Positions 48,002 to 57,600 of a DNA stretch of 64,000 bases are shown in pieces. The position numbers and the translations under genes were made by a program. Each line of letters opens with the position of its first letter. Position 1 is the stretch's first letter. The DNA lies in contig JADYYP010000035.1 of assembly GCA_020853575.1 (NCBI GenBank), positions 62,001 through 126,000 on the forward strand. The letters run 5' to 3'. Under the pieces are notes generated by a model. The model did no database searches, was not told the DNA's origin, and saw nothing but the letters and a program-made list of their open reading frames with translations. This DNA is from Planctomycetota bacterium (GTDB lineage Bacteria > Planctomycetota > UBA1135 > GCA-002686595).

Positions 48002-49234
48002 TCAGCGCGAGTGCTCGGCCGCGTACGCGAGCAAGCGCTCGAACTGCGCGTGGAAGTCGTGCGTGCCGCCGCACAACGGGCTCTTGAAGTACGGCGCCGT
48101 GTGCGGCATCTCGCCGAACTCGCCGTGGCGCGCGGCGAACTCGGCCCAGCGCACCAGGTCGAGCACCAACGGCGCCGCCAGCGCGGAGTCGCTCCCCTGC
48201 CAGGTGAACTGCAGCGACATGCGCGCGCCGAGGAAACCCTCGAAGTGGATGTAGTCGAAGGCCGTCTTCCAGTCGCGCAGGCTGGGCACGAAGTCGATGC
48301 CGACCTTGGTGTGCGCCTCGGGATCACCGAGCAAGGAACGCAGCGCGTCGTCCTTGCTGCGCAGCTTCGACTCCTTGTGCAGCGGGTCGGCGAGCGTCTC
48401 GCCATCGCGGTTGCCGAGCATGTTGTAGCCCTGCCACGCGAGCACCTTGAGCCGGCGCGCGACGAACAGCGGCGCGAGCACGGTCTTGACCAGGGTCTCT
48501 CCGGTCTTGCCGTCGCTGCCGCAGTGCGGCACGCGCTTGCTGCGCGCCAGCTCGCGCAGCGCGGGCAGGGTCGAGCCCAGGCTCGGCGTGAAGTTGACGA
48601 ACGGCCGTCCGCTGGCCAACGCGGCGTAGGCGTAGACCACGGACGCGGGTTGGGCCTCGCCGGCGTCGAGCGCGAGCTCGAAGGCGTCCAACGAGCGCCA
48701 GGCCGCACGGGGCTCGCGGTAGGCCTCGGTGCTCGCCATGTGCACGACCACCACGCGATCGAGCGCTTCCTCGCGCTGGAACTCGTCGAGGTCGCGCGTC
48801 AGCACCGCGATCTGCTCGCGCGGAGCCAGTGCGCCGCGCCCGGCGGCCTCCGGGTGCAAGTCGGCCAGACCGACATCGGCCGCATCGAGCACTCCCGGTC
48901 GAATGTGCGCCTCGTAGCGCGCGGCGTCGGCGGAAGTCGCCGTCACGAGATCCGGGGGCAAGATGTTGTGGCGCACGAGCTCGCCCGCCGACTGCGTCAG
49001 CGGTCGCGTGCACACGTCGTGTCCGCCGAAGTGCAGGCTCTCCAGCGGCGCCAGATCGAGGCTCGAGAAAGGCTCGGTCTCGGTGGCGAGACCGGTCGGC
49101 TCGAGCAAGCCTTGGCGCAGTCCGGCCAGGCCGTACACGACGCAGGTGGCCACCGATCCGCGGGCTCCGACGAGCCACACTCCGACGCGGCGTTGCGCGG
49201 CCTCGCCGCTCGAAGGTCTGTGATGCTTGCTCAT
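48002..49234 (-). CDS. ino1: myo-inositol-1-phosphate synthase
   Basis: This 410-residue enzyme isomerises glucose-6-phosphate to inositol-1-phosphate using bound NAD. It has the N-terminal dinucleotide site VWLVGARGSVATCVVYGLAG, the family NFTPSLGS element, CGSDGKTGETLVK with its active-site lysine, and QGYNMLGNRDGE. The length matches the short bacterial/archaeal branch rather than the longer eukaryotic form. The start overlaps the upstream gene's stop by 4 bp (ATGA). Products could feed inositol lipids or soluble inositol osmolytes. Confidence 0.92.
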   Translation of the reverse strand: MSKHHRPSSGEAAQRRVGVWLVGARGSVATCVVYGLAGLRQGLLEPTGLATETEPFSSLDLAPLESLHFGGHDVCTRPLTQSAGELVRHNILPPDLVTATSADAARYEAHIRPGVLDAADVGLADLHPEAAGRGALAPREQIAVLTRDLDEFQREEALDRVVVVHMASTEAYREPRAAWRSLDAFELALDAGEAQPASVVYAYAALASGRPFVNFTPSLGSTLPALRELARSKRVPHCGSDGKTGETLVKTVLAPLFVARRLKVLAWQGYNMLGNRDGETLADPLHKESKLRSKDDALRSLLGDPEAHTKVGIDFVPSLRDWKTAFDYIHFEGFLGARMSLQFTWQGSDSALAAPLVLDLVRWAEFAARHGEFGEMPHTAPYFKSPLCGGTHDFHAQFERLLAYAAEHSR

Positions 49235-50280
49235 GGCCGACTCGTGTTCCCGCGGCGCGCTTCGAGCCAGCCCGAGACCACGTCGTCGTACTCGCGGGGC
49301 CACCAGCGTCCGGCGGTCGTACCCGCCTCGCGGCGGAGCTCGGCCCCCGGATGGGTCGGCGGTGCATCGACTGTGGTCGCGGGCGTCGCGGGCTCGCGCG
49401 CGGAGCCCTCCATTGTGCTCGTTTCCACGCCACTTTTCAGGCCCGAGTCACCCGCCTTCGCCTGGGATCCGTTCCCCTGCGCCGGCCGCGGCCGCGCGGC
49501 CTTGCTCGCGCCCAGGCCGGCCAGGGCGGCCTCGACGCTGTCGCGCGCCGCCTCCAGGAGTGCGCGGCGGTCGAGCTCGTCCGCGGTCGCGGACTCCGGC
49601 TCCACGCGCTTGGCGAGCTCATCGGCGAGCAGCGCGTCGGCGCGCTCCAGTGCCCCGCGCAGCTCTTCCGGCCGCGGTGAGCGCGCACCTTCGGTGGTCA
49701 GCGATCCGGCCGCCACTTCGAGCTCGCGCGCAGTCTCCTCCGCCGCTCCAGCGGCACGCGCGGCGCGCGCCACGGACAGTGCGGCGCGCGCGACCAGCGC
49801 CTGCGATGCAGCTGGGAGCGCGGTGGAGTGCTCGCGCACGACGAGCAAGCCCGCCAGGGCCGCCAGTGGCGCCGCGAGCAAGGCCAGCTGAGCGCGGTGC
49901 GCCGCGCGCGCGACGGCGTCGGCGGGCAGTCGCGCCAGGACGCGCGCCGCGAGCAAAGCGCGCAGGGGATGCTCGCGCTCGGCAGCGTCGAAGGCCGTCC
50001 ACAGCGCCCCGGCCTGACCGAGACGCTCGTCGGCGCGCTGCGCGGCCTGCGCCAAGCTGCGGCGGTGATCGAACCACCAGGTCGCCGCGCACAGAGCCCC
50101 CACCAGGAGCTCGAGGAACAGCGCGCTCGCGGCGCCCGCGTCCGCCGCCGAGGCCTCGATCGCACAGGCGACGAACAGTGCAGCCGTCGCGCCCAGAACA
50201 CCCGCTTCGAGAGCCCGCGCCCTCCGCGTGCGGGCCAGTGCGGCCTCGACCACCGGCACGAGCGAGCCCGTCGCGTTCAT
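49231..50280 (-). CDS. membrane protein with coiled-coil region, unknown
   Basis: This 349-residue Ala/Arg-rich protein has two or three N-terminal membrane segments (about residues 27-75), another near 130-150 and a long helical stretch after it (about 160-270). A low-complexity linker and a C-terminal WWPREYDDVVSGWLEARR tail complete it. It resembles the N-terminal layout of DUF4175-type proteins only weakly, so no family is assigned. It overlaps both neighbours by 4 bp (50277-50280 and 49231-49234), placing it firmly in the YdjY-ino1 operon. Confidence 0.65.
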   Translation of the reverse strand: MNATGSLVPVVEAALARTRRARALEAGVLGATAALFVACAIEASAADAGAASALFLELLVGALCAATWWFDHRRSLAQAAQRADERLGQAGALWTAFDAAEREHPLRALLAARVLARLPADAVARAAHRAQLALLAAPLAALAGLLVVREHSTALPAASQALVARAALSVARAARAAGAAEETARELEVAAGSLTTEGARSPRPEELRGALERADALLADELAKRVEPESATADELDRRALLEAARDSVEAALAGLGASKAARPRPAQGNGSQAKAGDSGLKSGVETSTMEGSAREPATPATTVDAPPTHPGAELRREAGTTAGRWWPREYDDVVSGWLEARRGNTSRP

Positions 50281-51092
50281 CGATCGCGCGGCTCCTCGGG
50301 AGCCGCTTCCACCGTCGGCAGGAGGGACTCGAGCTCCGGCGGCAGGCCCTCGAACTTGTGCCGCGAGAAGAACATCTCCACGCGCGCTCCGCGCTCGGGC
50401 ACGAGCCAAGCGTTGAGCATCCAAATGCCCTGGTTCACACAGTCGGGCAGCGCTCCCGTCAACAGCGTGTAGCCGTCGCGGAAGAACGCCACGTTGATCA
50501 GGTTCTGGTAGACCTCGGCCGCGAACACTTCGGCCGCTTGCTTGTCGCGCCCGTTCGGCACCATGCGCGAGCCCAGGTAGACCCACGTGTGACGCTTCAT
50601 CGCTTGGCCGGTCGAGAGATTGCGCAAGACGTCCTCGACGCGGAAGAAGTAGGTCTCGCCGTCGCGCTTCCAGCCGACATACAGGAAGAAGCCCTCGCCG
50701 CTGGGCAGCGCGATTTCATAGGGACTCGCGCCCTCGCGCAGCTCGACCTCGCTGGGCTGCTGGTCCTTGGGCTTCCAGTTCGCGTTGGTGCCAGGCGTCA
50801 CGCCGAGCGCCAGCATCGCCACGTTGAGCACGCTGGGCGCGACCGGCGTCATGAAGGCCGATTCGTGCGCCGCTCCCGCCGGACCGACCAAGAGGTACTC
50901 GAGCAAGTCGTCGCGCACCAACACGTCGACCGGCACCGCGAACCACCCGCGCACCGGATCGAGCACCAGCTTGTGCTCGGCCAGCTGCGCGATCAGGGCG
51001 CGCTCCTCGGCCGTGGCTTGGCGCTCGGGGCCTGGCCCTTGCGGCTGCAGGGAAAACGACAGGAACGCGGCGAGGAGAAGGGTGCGCAGCAT
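50277..51092 (-). CDS. YdjY-domain secreted protein
   Basis: This 271-residue protein has a signal peptide (residues 1-18) followed by the YdjY-type core of planctomycete secreted proteins. LVLDPVRGWFAVPVDV, the central LVGPAGAAHESAFMTPVAPSVLNVAMLALG, a WVYLGSRMVP strand and a NLINVAFFRDGYTLLTGAL segment are recognisable. The function of this family is unknown; many members are secreted. It is the first gene of a four-gene minus-strand unit ending at the methyltransferase. TAAGCT lies 19 bp before the start. Confidence 0.75.
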   Translation of the reverse strand: MLRTLLLAAFLSFSLQPQGPGPERQATAEERALIAQLAEHKLVLDPVRGWFAVPVDVLVRDDLLEYLLVGPAGAAHESAFMTPVAPSVLNVAMLALGVTPGTNANWKPKDQQPSEVELREGASPYEIALPSGEGFFLYVGWKRDGETYFFRVEDVLRNLSTGQAMKRHTWVYLGSRMVPNGRDKQAAEVFAAEVYQNLINVAFFRDGYTLLTGALPDCVNQGIWMLNAWLVPERGARVEMFFSRHKFEGLPPELESLLPTVEAAPEEPRDR

Positions 51093-51252
51093 GGGTGAGG
51101 TCGAGCGAGGGAGCTTAGCGCCCTGCGCGGCCGCGTCAGAGGGCGACGCCGAGAACGCGGCGGGCGCGGGCTGGTTCAGGGCCAGACGCGCCGCGCCGCG
51201 ACTGGAGCGGAGTCTCGCGCGCCGGCGACCTCCCGCCCGATCCGGCCTCGGG

Positions 51253-51258
51253 TAGGAT
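51253..51258 (+). promoter_or_regulatory. -10-like TAGGAT 12 bp before a start codon
   Basis: GGTAGGAT ends 12 bp before the GTG at 51271 of the ECF sigma gene. The intervening bases have no Shine-Dalgarno. Confidence 0.4.
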
Positions 51259-51270
51259 TTCGCAATCCCC

Positions 51271-51864
51271 GTGAAGCCCGACGACGCATTGTCCACCCAA
51301 GAGCTCGCCCTGCGCGCGCGCCACGCGCCGGCGGAGGGTTTCGCGGGGCTCTACGCGCGCTGCGCGCCGGCGCTCTTGGTGTGGGCACGCATCCACCTGC
51401 CCGACGGCCTGCGGGCACGGCTGGATCCCGAGGACGTGCTGCAGGAGACGCTCGCGCGCGCCTGGCGCCAGTTCGAGACGTTCGACCCCGCGCGAGCGGC
51501 GTTTCGCGCCTGGATCTTCGGCATCGCGCGCCACGTGCTGTTCGAGTCGTTGCACCGTCTGAGCGCGGCGCCCGCGAACGCGCAGCAGTGCGCGACCGGC
51601 GCTTGGTCGCGGCTCCCCGACGAAGCGACGAGCCTGACGCGCGCCCTGGCGCGCCGCGAGGCCTTGGCGTCCTTCTCGCGACGCGTCGCGGCCTTGCCGC
51701 GCGAGGACCAACGGCTCCTCTTGTACCGCGGACTCGAGGAGCGCTCGCACGAGGAGATCGCGCAGTTGCTGACCACCTCCCCCGCGGCCGCCGCCAAACG
51801 CTGGCAACGCCTGCGCGCGCAACTCGTGGCCGAGATCGGCGGCGACGACTTCTTGGCGGCTTGA
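51271..51864 (+). CDS. ECF RNA polymerase sigma factor
   Basis: This 197-residue ECF sigma factor has a region 2 with LDPEDVLQETLARAWRQFETFDP and FRAWIFGIARHVLFE (about 50-95). Region 4 has LPREDQRLLLYRGLEERSHEEIAQLLTTS (about 140-170) and the recognition helix. The GTG at 51271 is the only sensible start. It is convergent with, and 9 bp from, the kinase-FGE gene. Such ECF/kinase pairs in planctomycetes are thought to act in one pathway. Confidence 0.9.
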   Translation: MKPDDALSTQELALRARHAPAEGFAGLYARCAPALLVWARIHLPDGLRARLDPEDVLQETLARAWRQFETFDPARAAFRAWIFGIARHVLFESLHRLSAAPANAQQCATGAWSRLPDEATSLTRALARREALASFSRRVAALPREDQRLLLYRGLEERSHEEIAQLLTTSPAAAAKRWQRLRAQLVAEIGGDDFLAA

Positions 51865-51873
51865 GAGCGCTTC

Positions 51874-54399
51874 TCAGCGCACGTCGCGGGCGGCGCGCAG
51901 GCCCCAAGCCGGCGCGGACAGCGCCGGGGGCACGCCCGCGCGGAACGCCACGCGGCAGTCCTCGGGATGACCCGAGTACGAGCCGCCGCGTTGCACGCGC
52001 GCCACTTCCACACCGGCGAAGAACCCGTCTCCCGGGCGCGGACTCACCGCGGCCAAGTCTTCCCAGGTGTCCAGGCACCACTCGCCGATGTTGCCGAGCA
52101 CGTCGTGCAACCCGAAGGCGTTCGGCGCGAAGCTCCCGACCGGCGCGTGGCCCACGAACCCGTCGTCGAGCGCGTCGCTGAAGCGCCAACTCGCACCGCC
52201 GTCGTGCTCGCGCGCGAAGCGGTCGGCGAGATTGGCGTAGCCCTGCAGCGACTCGGCGTTGTCGCCGGTGAAGTACACGCTGGTGGTTCCGGCGCGCGCC
52301 GCGTACTCCCAGCGCGCCTCGCTGCACAGGCTGAGGTCCAGCTCGCGCAGCACGCGCTCGGCCTCGTTCCAACTCACGGTGTCGACCGGATGTCGCAACG
52401 GATCGCTCTCCGACACCAGGCGCGACGGCGCCTGGTAGAGCGACGGATTGGAACCGACGTGGCGCGACCACTGCCCCTGCGTCAGCTCGTGCTTGCCGAT
52501 GAAGAAGGGCTCGAGCGCGACGTGCACCAGCGGTCCGTCCCAGCGCGCGACGTGGGGATCGACGTTGGGCGAGCCGAGCGGGTGCGCTCCGTCCGGCGCG
52601 ATGCAGCCCAGATCGAACTCGCCCGGTGGCACGAGCACCAGCACGATCGCGCTCGCACCGCTGAGCTCGAGCTCACCAGTCCGCGGGTCACGGCGCGGCA
52701 CCAGGCCGCTCTCGAAGTGCGCGAATTCCTCGAGCTTGGAGCGCGGATCGGGCCCGAGTGGCACGAGCCCGACCTGAGGCGCGAGCTGGAAGCCGTGGAA
52801 GCGCGGGTCGATGGCGACCGCGGCTCGCGCGGAGTCCCAGGCGGCGGCGCAGTCGTCCACCGTGAGCCGCCGAATCGACGTGGCGAGCTCGCGGCGCTCG
52901 GCGACCCTCGGCCGCAGCCGTTGGAGCTCGTCGAGCGACGAGAACAGCTTGGCGAGCTGCGCGCCGAACCACTCGCGCGCGTTCGCATTGCGCTGGGGAT
53001 CCTCGTCCAGGTCGGTGCGCTCCGCCAGCGCATCCCGCGCGCGCTCGTGCTGCACTCGACGGGCGCACAGCTCATCGACCCGCAGGAGCCAGCCGTCCAT
53101 CGCGGCCACGTTCTCCGCGCGGGCCGGCCACAGCGAGCGCTCGCGCTCGATCAGCTCCGTCGCCAGCGTCTGGTCCGAGAGGCGCGCGACGTCGCGCACC
53201 AGCATGTCGCGCCGCGACAGTGCCTCGCGCGTGCGCGTCAGCAAGGTGGACGTGACTCCCAGAGCCACGGCCAACACGGCGAACAACGCGACCAAGCTCG
53301 CGGCGAGCTTGGGATTGCGCTGTGTCCAGCGCCGGAGCTTCAGCGCCGCGCTCGCCGGGCGCGCGCGGATCGGCTCGCGCTCGCGGACGCGCCGCAAGTC
53401 CTCGGCGAAATCAGCGGCGGTTGGGTAACGGCGCTGCACGTCGCGCTCGAGGGCCGTGGCGAGCACCGTCGCCAGATCGCGCGGGAGTGCCGGCTCGAAT
53501 TCGCGCGCGTCGGGCGCGTCGGCGTCGAGCACGCGGCGCACCAACGCGTCGCGCGTGGGCGCTTCGAACGGCCGGCGTCCGGTCAACGCCTCGAACGCGG
53601 TCACTCCGAGGGACCACACGTCCGCGCGCCGATCGACGCGCGCCGCGCCCTCGCGCAGCTGCTCCGGCGCCATGTAGGCCGGCGTCCCGATGGCGTCGCC
53701 GGTCAACGTCAAGGGCAGGCCCTCCTCGTCCGCCCGCGCGATGCCGAAGTCGAGGATCACCGGCTCACCCTGCGGCGTGACCATCACGTTCGCGGGCTTG
53801 ATGTCGCGGTGGACCACGCCCGCCTCGTGCGCGAAGTGCAGCGCGCGCGCGATGCGCTCGAGCAGCGCGAGACGCGTGTCCAGCTGCGCTCCGAAGGCGT
53901 GCTCTCCGGGTGAGCGCTGCGCAAGCTGCGCCGCCAGCGTGTCGCCGTCGATCCAGCGCATCGCGATCCACGCGCAGCGCTCGTCCGCGCCGCAGTCGAG
54001 CACGCCGCAGATGCCAGGGTGCTCGAGCTTCGAGGCCACGCGCGCCTCGCGCTCGAAGCGCGGTGCGATCGAGTCGAAGAGCGGCGAGCGCTGGACCACC
54101 TTGAGCGCGACACGCCGGCCGAGCCGCGGGTCCAGGGCGAGCCACACGGCGCCTTGCGCGCCGCGCCCGACCTCGCGCAGCAGGCGGTAGTGGCCGAGGC
54201 TGTCGGGAGTCAGCCGCGCGGAGTCGCGCGCTCCGCGTGCGTCGCTCGCGCGCGCCGCATGGAAGGCCGCTTCGATCAGCTCCGCGTGACCCGGAAACAA
54301 CGCGCAATACTGGTCGAGGCTGCGCTCGCGACCGGCTTGGACGTCGGCCAAGCGCAGCGCGAGGAACTCGAGCTCGATGGCGTTCGAAAGGGGCTCCAC
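51874..54399 (-). CDS. serine/threonine kinase fused to FGE/sulfatase-modifying-like domain
   Basis: This 841-residue protein has an N-terminal region typical of planctomycete kinases and a full Hanks kinase domain (roughly residues 75-335). The kinase shows LLREVGRGAQGAVWLAL, the ALKVV lysine, HRDIKPANVMV, DFGIARA and APEQLREG. One membrane helix follows near 395, then a helical stalk. The C-terminal FGE-like (C-type lectin-fold) domain (from about 610) has HELTQGQWSRHV, HPVDTVSWNEAERV, CSEARWEYAARAG and NIGEWCLDTWED. The GTG at 54399 has a purine-rich GAGGGG just upstream; an in-frame TTG at 54525 would add 42 Arg-rich residues. A membrane sensor-kinase is inferred. Confidence 0.85.
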   Translation of the reverse strand: MEPLSNAIELEFLALRLADVQAGRERSLDQYCALFPGHAELIEAAFHAARASDARGARDSARLTPDSLGHYRLLREVGRGAQGAVWLALDPRLGRRVALKVVQRSPLFDSIAPRFEREARVASKLEHPGICGVLDCGADERCAWIAMRWIDGDTLAAQLAQRSPGEHAFGAQLDTRLALLERIARALHFAHEAGVVHRDIKPANVMVTPQGEPVILDFGIARADEEGLPLTLTGDAIGTPAYMAPEQLREGAARVDRRADVWSLGVTAFEALTGRRPFEAPTRDALVRRVLDADAPDAREFEPALPRDLATVLATALERDVQRRYPTAADFAEDLRRVREREPIRARPASAALKLRRWTQRNPKLAASLVALFAVLAVALGVTSTLLTRTREALSRRDMLVRDVARLSDQTLATELIERERSLWPARAENVAAMDGWLLRVDELCARRVQHERARDALAERTDLDEDPQRNANAREWFGAQLAKLFSSLDELQRLRPRVAERRELATSIRRLTVDDCAAAWDSARAAVAIDPRFHGFQLAPQVGLVPLGPDPRSKLEEFAHFESGLVPRRDPRTGELELSGASAIVLVLVPPGEFDLGCIAPDGAHPLGSPNVDPHVARWDGPLVHVALEPFFIGKHELTQGQWSRHVGSNPSLYQAPSRLVSESDPLRHPVDTVSWNEAERVLRELDLSLCSEARWEYAARAGTTSVYFTGDNAESLQGYANLADRFAREHDGGASWRFSDALDDGFVGHAPVGSFAPNAFGLHDVLGNIGEWCLDTWEDLAAVSPRPGDGFFAGVEVARVQRGGSYSGHPEDCRVAFRAGVPPALSAPAWGLRAARDVR

Positions 54400-54607
54400 T
54401 GCCCCTCGATTGTCGCGCACGGAGTCGGCGCCGGCACGCCACAGCCCGGTTCCGCGGCACGCTTCGCGACCGCCCGCGAAAGCGCTTCGCGCGCGCGGTG
54501 CTTTTTTCGGCGATTGCGTGTCCAACGAGGCGCGCTGCCCCCAAAGACCGGCGCCGGGGCGCGCCTACGTGCCTCGGCGATCCAACCCTCGCCAGGAGTT
54601 CCATTCC

Positions 54608-57600
54608 ATGTCTCGACCCTCCCTTTGGCCCGTGCTCGCCGCCCTCGCGTCGGCCGCCTGGGCCCCTTGCGCACAGGCGCAGACCTTCATCAGCGGCGCG
54701 CTGTCCGATTCGACCACCGGGCCTCTGGGATCCGGCGTGTACGTCACGACCGGGAACATCAGCGTGCCCGCGGGCCAGACGCTGACCATCGCCGCGGGCG
54801 CGATCGTCAAGTTCCAAAACGGCTACCTCTTCAGCGTCGATGGGACGCTGAAGGTCAACGGCAACGCCGGCAACAAGGTGATCTTCACCGACATCCGCGA
54901 CGACTCGGCCGGCGGCGACACCAACGCCAACGGCGCTTCCAGCGGAGGCGCCGGGTGGTGGTACGGATTGCTGATGAACGACGGCTCGGACGCGAGCACG
55001 CTGGCGCACTTCGAGGTGCGCTACGCGGGCTACGGCTACTACGGCGGATTGCACATGAGCCAGAGCAGCGCGAGCTTCTCGAATGGACTGGTGCGCAACG
55101 GCTTGAGCGGCGGCGCGTACCTCGGCAACAACTCGTTCCCGACGATCAGCGCGTGCTCGTTCCAGTCCAACGGCGGCATCGCCATCGACGGCGTCGACGT
55201 CGATGCGCTCCCGGGCTTCGCGAACAACACCGCGACGAGCAACGGCCTCAACGGCGTGCGCGTCACGTCGGGCGGAGTGTCGACCAACGCCACGCTCTCG
55301 CCCGCGAACGGCATCAACGGGGCGGTGTACTTCGATTCGACCCTCGGCATCCCCGCCGGCAAGACGCTGACCATCCAAGCCGGCACGGTGCTCAAGTTCC
55401 AGAACGGCCAGTACGTCAACGTCGACGGCACGCTGCTGGTCAACGGCTCGAGCGGCAACAAGGTGATCTTCACCGACTTCCGGGACGATTCGGCCGGCGG
55501 CGACACCAACAGCGACGGCGCTTCCAGCGGAAGTGCGGGCTGGTGGTACGGCCTGCTGATGAACGACGGCTCGGACGCCAGCGTGCTCTCGAGCTTCGAG
55601 GTGCGCTACGCGGGCTACGGCTACTACGGCGGACTGCACTTGAACCTGTGCGACGCGACCTTCTCGGGCGGCATCGTGCGCAACGGCTACAGCAGCGGCG
55701 CGTACCTCGGCAACAACTCGTTCCCGAGCATCAGCGCGTGCTCGTTCCAGTCGAACGCCGGTCGCGCGATCGACGGCGTGCCGCTCGCGGCGCTGCCCGA
55801 CCTGCTCAACAACACCGCGACGAGCAACGGATCGAACCAGGTGCGCGTGGTCAGCGCCACCGTCGCGGCTCCGCTGACTCTCGGGCCGGCGAACGGCATC
55901 AACGGTGCGGTCTTCCTCGACGCCACACTGGTGGTTCCCGCGGCCCAGACCCTGACCTTGCAAGCGGGACTGGTGCTGAAGATCCAAACCGGCCAGTGGG
56001 TCAATGTCGACGGCACCCTGATCGCTCAGGGCGCATCGAACAACCCGGTGGTGTTCACCGACTACCGCGACGACTCGGTCGGCGGAGACACCAATGGCGA
56101 CGGCGCCTCGGGTGGCTCGGCGGGCTGGTGGTGGGGGCTGTACTTCAACGGCACGTCGGACTCGAGCGCGCTCGACTACTTCGAGGTGCGCTACGCCGGC
56201 TATGGCTACGGCGCCGGCGTCAACATCACCGACAGCGATCTCAAGCTGACTCGCGGCGTGGTCCGCAACTGCTTCTCGGCGGGCATCGACCTCAGCGGTT
56301 CGAGCGCGCGCCCGCTGATCAATCGCTGCTTGATCCAGCAGAACGGTGCTTCGGCGATCGCGCGCGCGTCGATGGCGGCGGTCCCGTTCATCACGCGCAA
56401 TACGGCGACGGGCAACGCCTACAACCACTTGCTCGTCACGAACGGCACGGTCAGCGGCAACCTCTACATCGACGGCAACGCCGGCGTGAACGACGTGGTC
56501 GTGATGCAGACGACGCTCAACGTCCCGACCGGCGCGCACCTCACGCTCGGACCGGGAGCGTCGTTCAAGATCGTCAGCGGCCAGTACGTCAACGTCGACG
56601 GCACGCTCGACGTGATCGGGAGCGAGTCGGACCCGGTCGTCTTCACCGACTATCGCGACGATTCGATCGGCGGTGACAGCAACGGCGACGGGAGCTCCAC
56701 CGGCGCGCCCGGCTGGTGGTACGGACTGCTGATCAGCTCCAACGCGACGAGCAACGGCATCGACCACCTGCGCGTGCGCTACGGCGGCTATGGCTACTAC
56801 GCGGCGATCACCAACGCCTCGCCGGCGGTGGGCTTCGACCACGTACGCGTCGAGCACTCCTTCGCCTACGGCTTCCAGCTCGACAACGCCGCGCGCGCAC
56901 GCTTCCTCGCGACCGTCGGCTGCGCCAGCGGGATCCTGCTCAACGGCGGCAACTTCACGCTCGAGCACGCGACGGTTCCGGGAGGCGACCGCGGCATCCG
57001 CGACAACGGTCCGTTCCTCGGCAACGTCGTGGACTCGATCGCTTGGGGGTGCAACTTCAATTACGACAACTTCGCCGCGGGCCAGGTGCGCTACTCGTGC
57101 GGCCTCGCCACGGGTACCGGCAACATCAATGTCGATCCGCGCTTCGTCGCGCCGGCGACCGGCGACTTGCGTTTGCAAGCCAGCTCGCCGTGCATCGACA
57201 GCGGCGACACGCTCTCGCCGCTCGACGCCGACGGATCGCGCTCGGACATGGGCGCGTACCCCACTCTCGGCGCCAATGCTCCCCAGGTCTACTGCACGGG
57301 CAAGGCGAACAGCGCCGGATGCACTCCGTTCCTCGCGCCTTTCGGCTTCGCCTCGGCCTCCAGCCCGGAGAGTTTCCTGGTGCGTGCCTTCAACGTCGTC
57401 AACCAGAAGAACGGCCTGTTCTTCTACGGCCTCTCGGGGCGCCAGAGCGCTCCGTTCCAAGGCGGCACGAAGTGCGTCGCGAACCCGGTCCATCGCCTCG
57501 GACTGCAGCCCTCGGGTGGCAACCTCGGCGTGAACGACTGCTCCGGCATCTACGTGCAGGACTTCAACGCACTGATCCAGGGCAACGTCGATCCGCTGCT

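Noticed and set aside
54400..54525. Kinase-FGE start at TTG 54525
   Set aside because: The added 42 residues are Arg/Ala-rich and unlike kinase N termini; the GTG at 54399 has a purine-rich upstream sequence.
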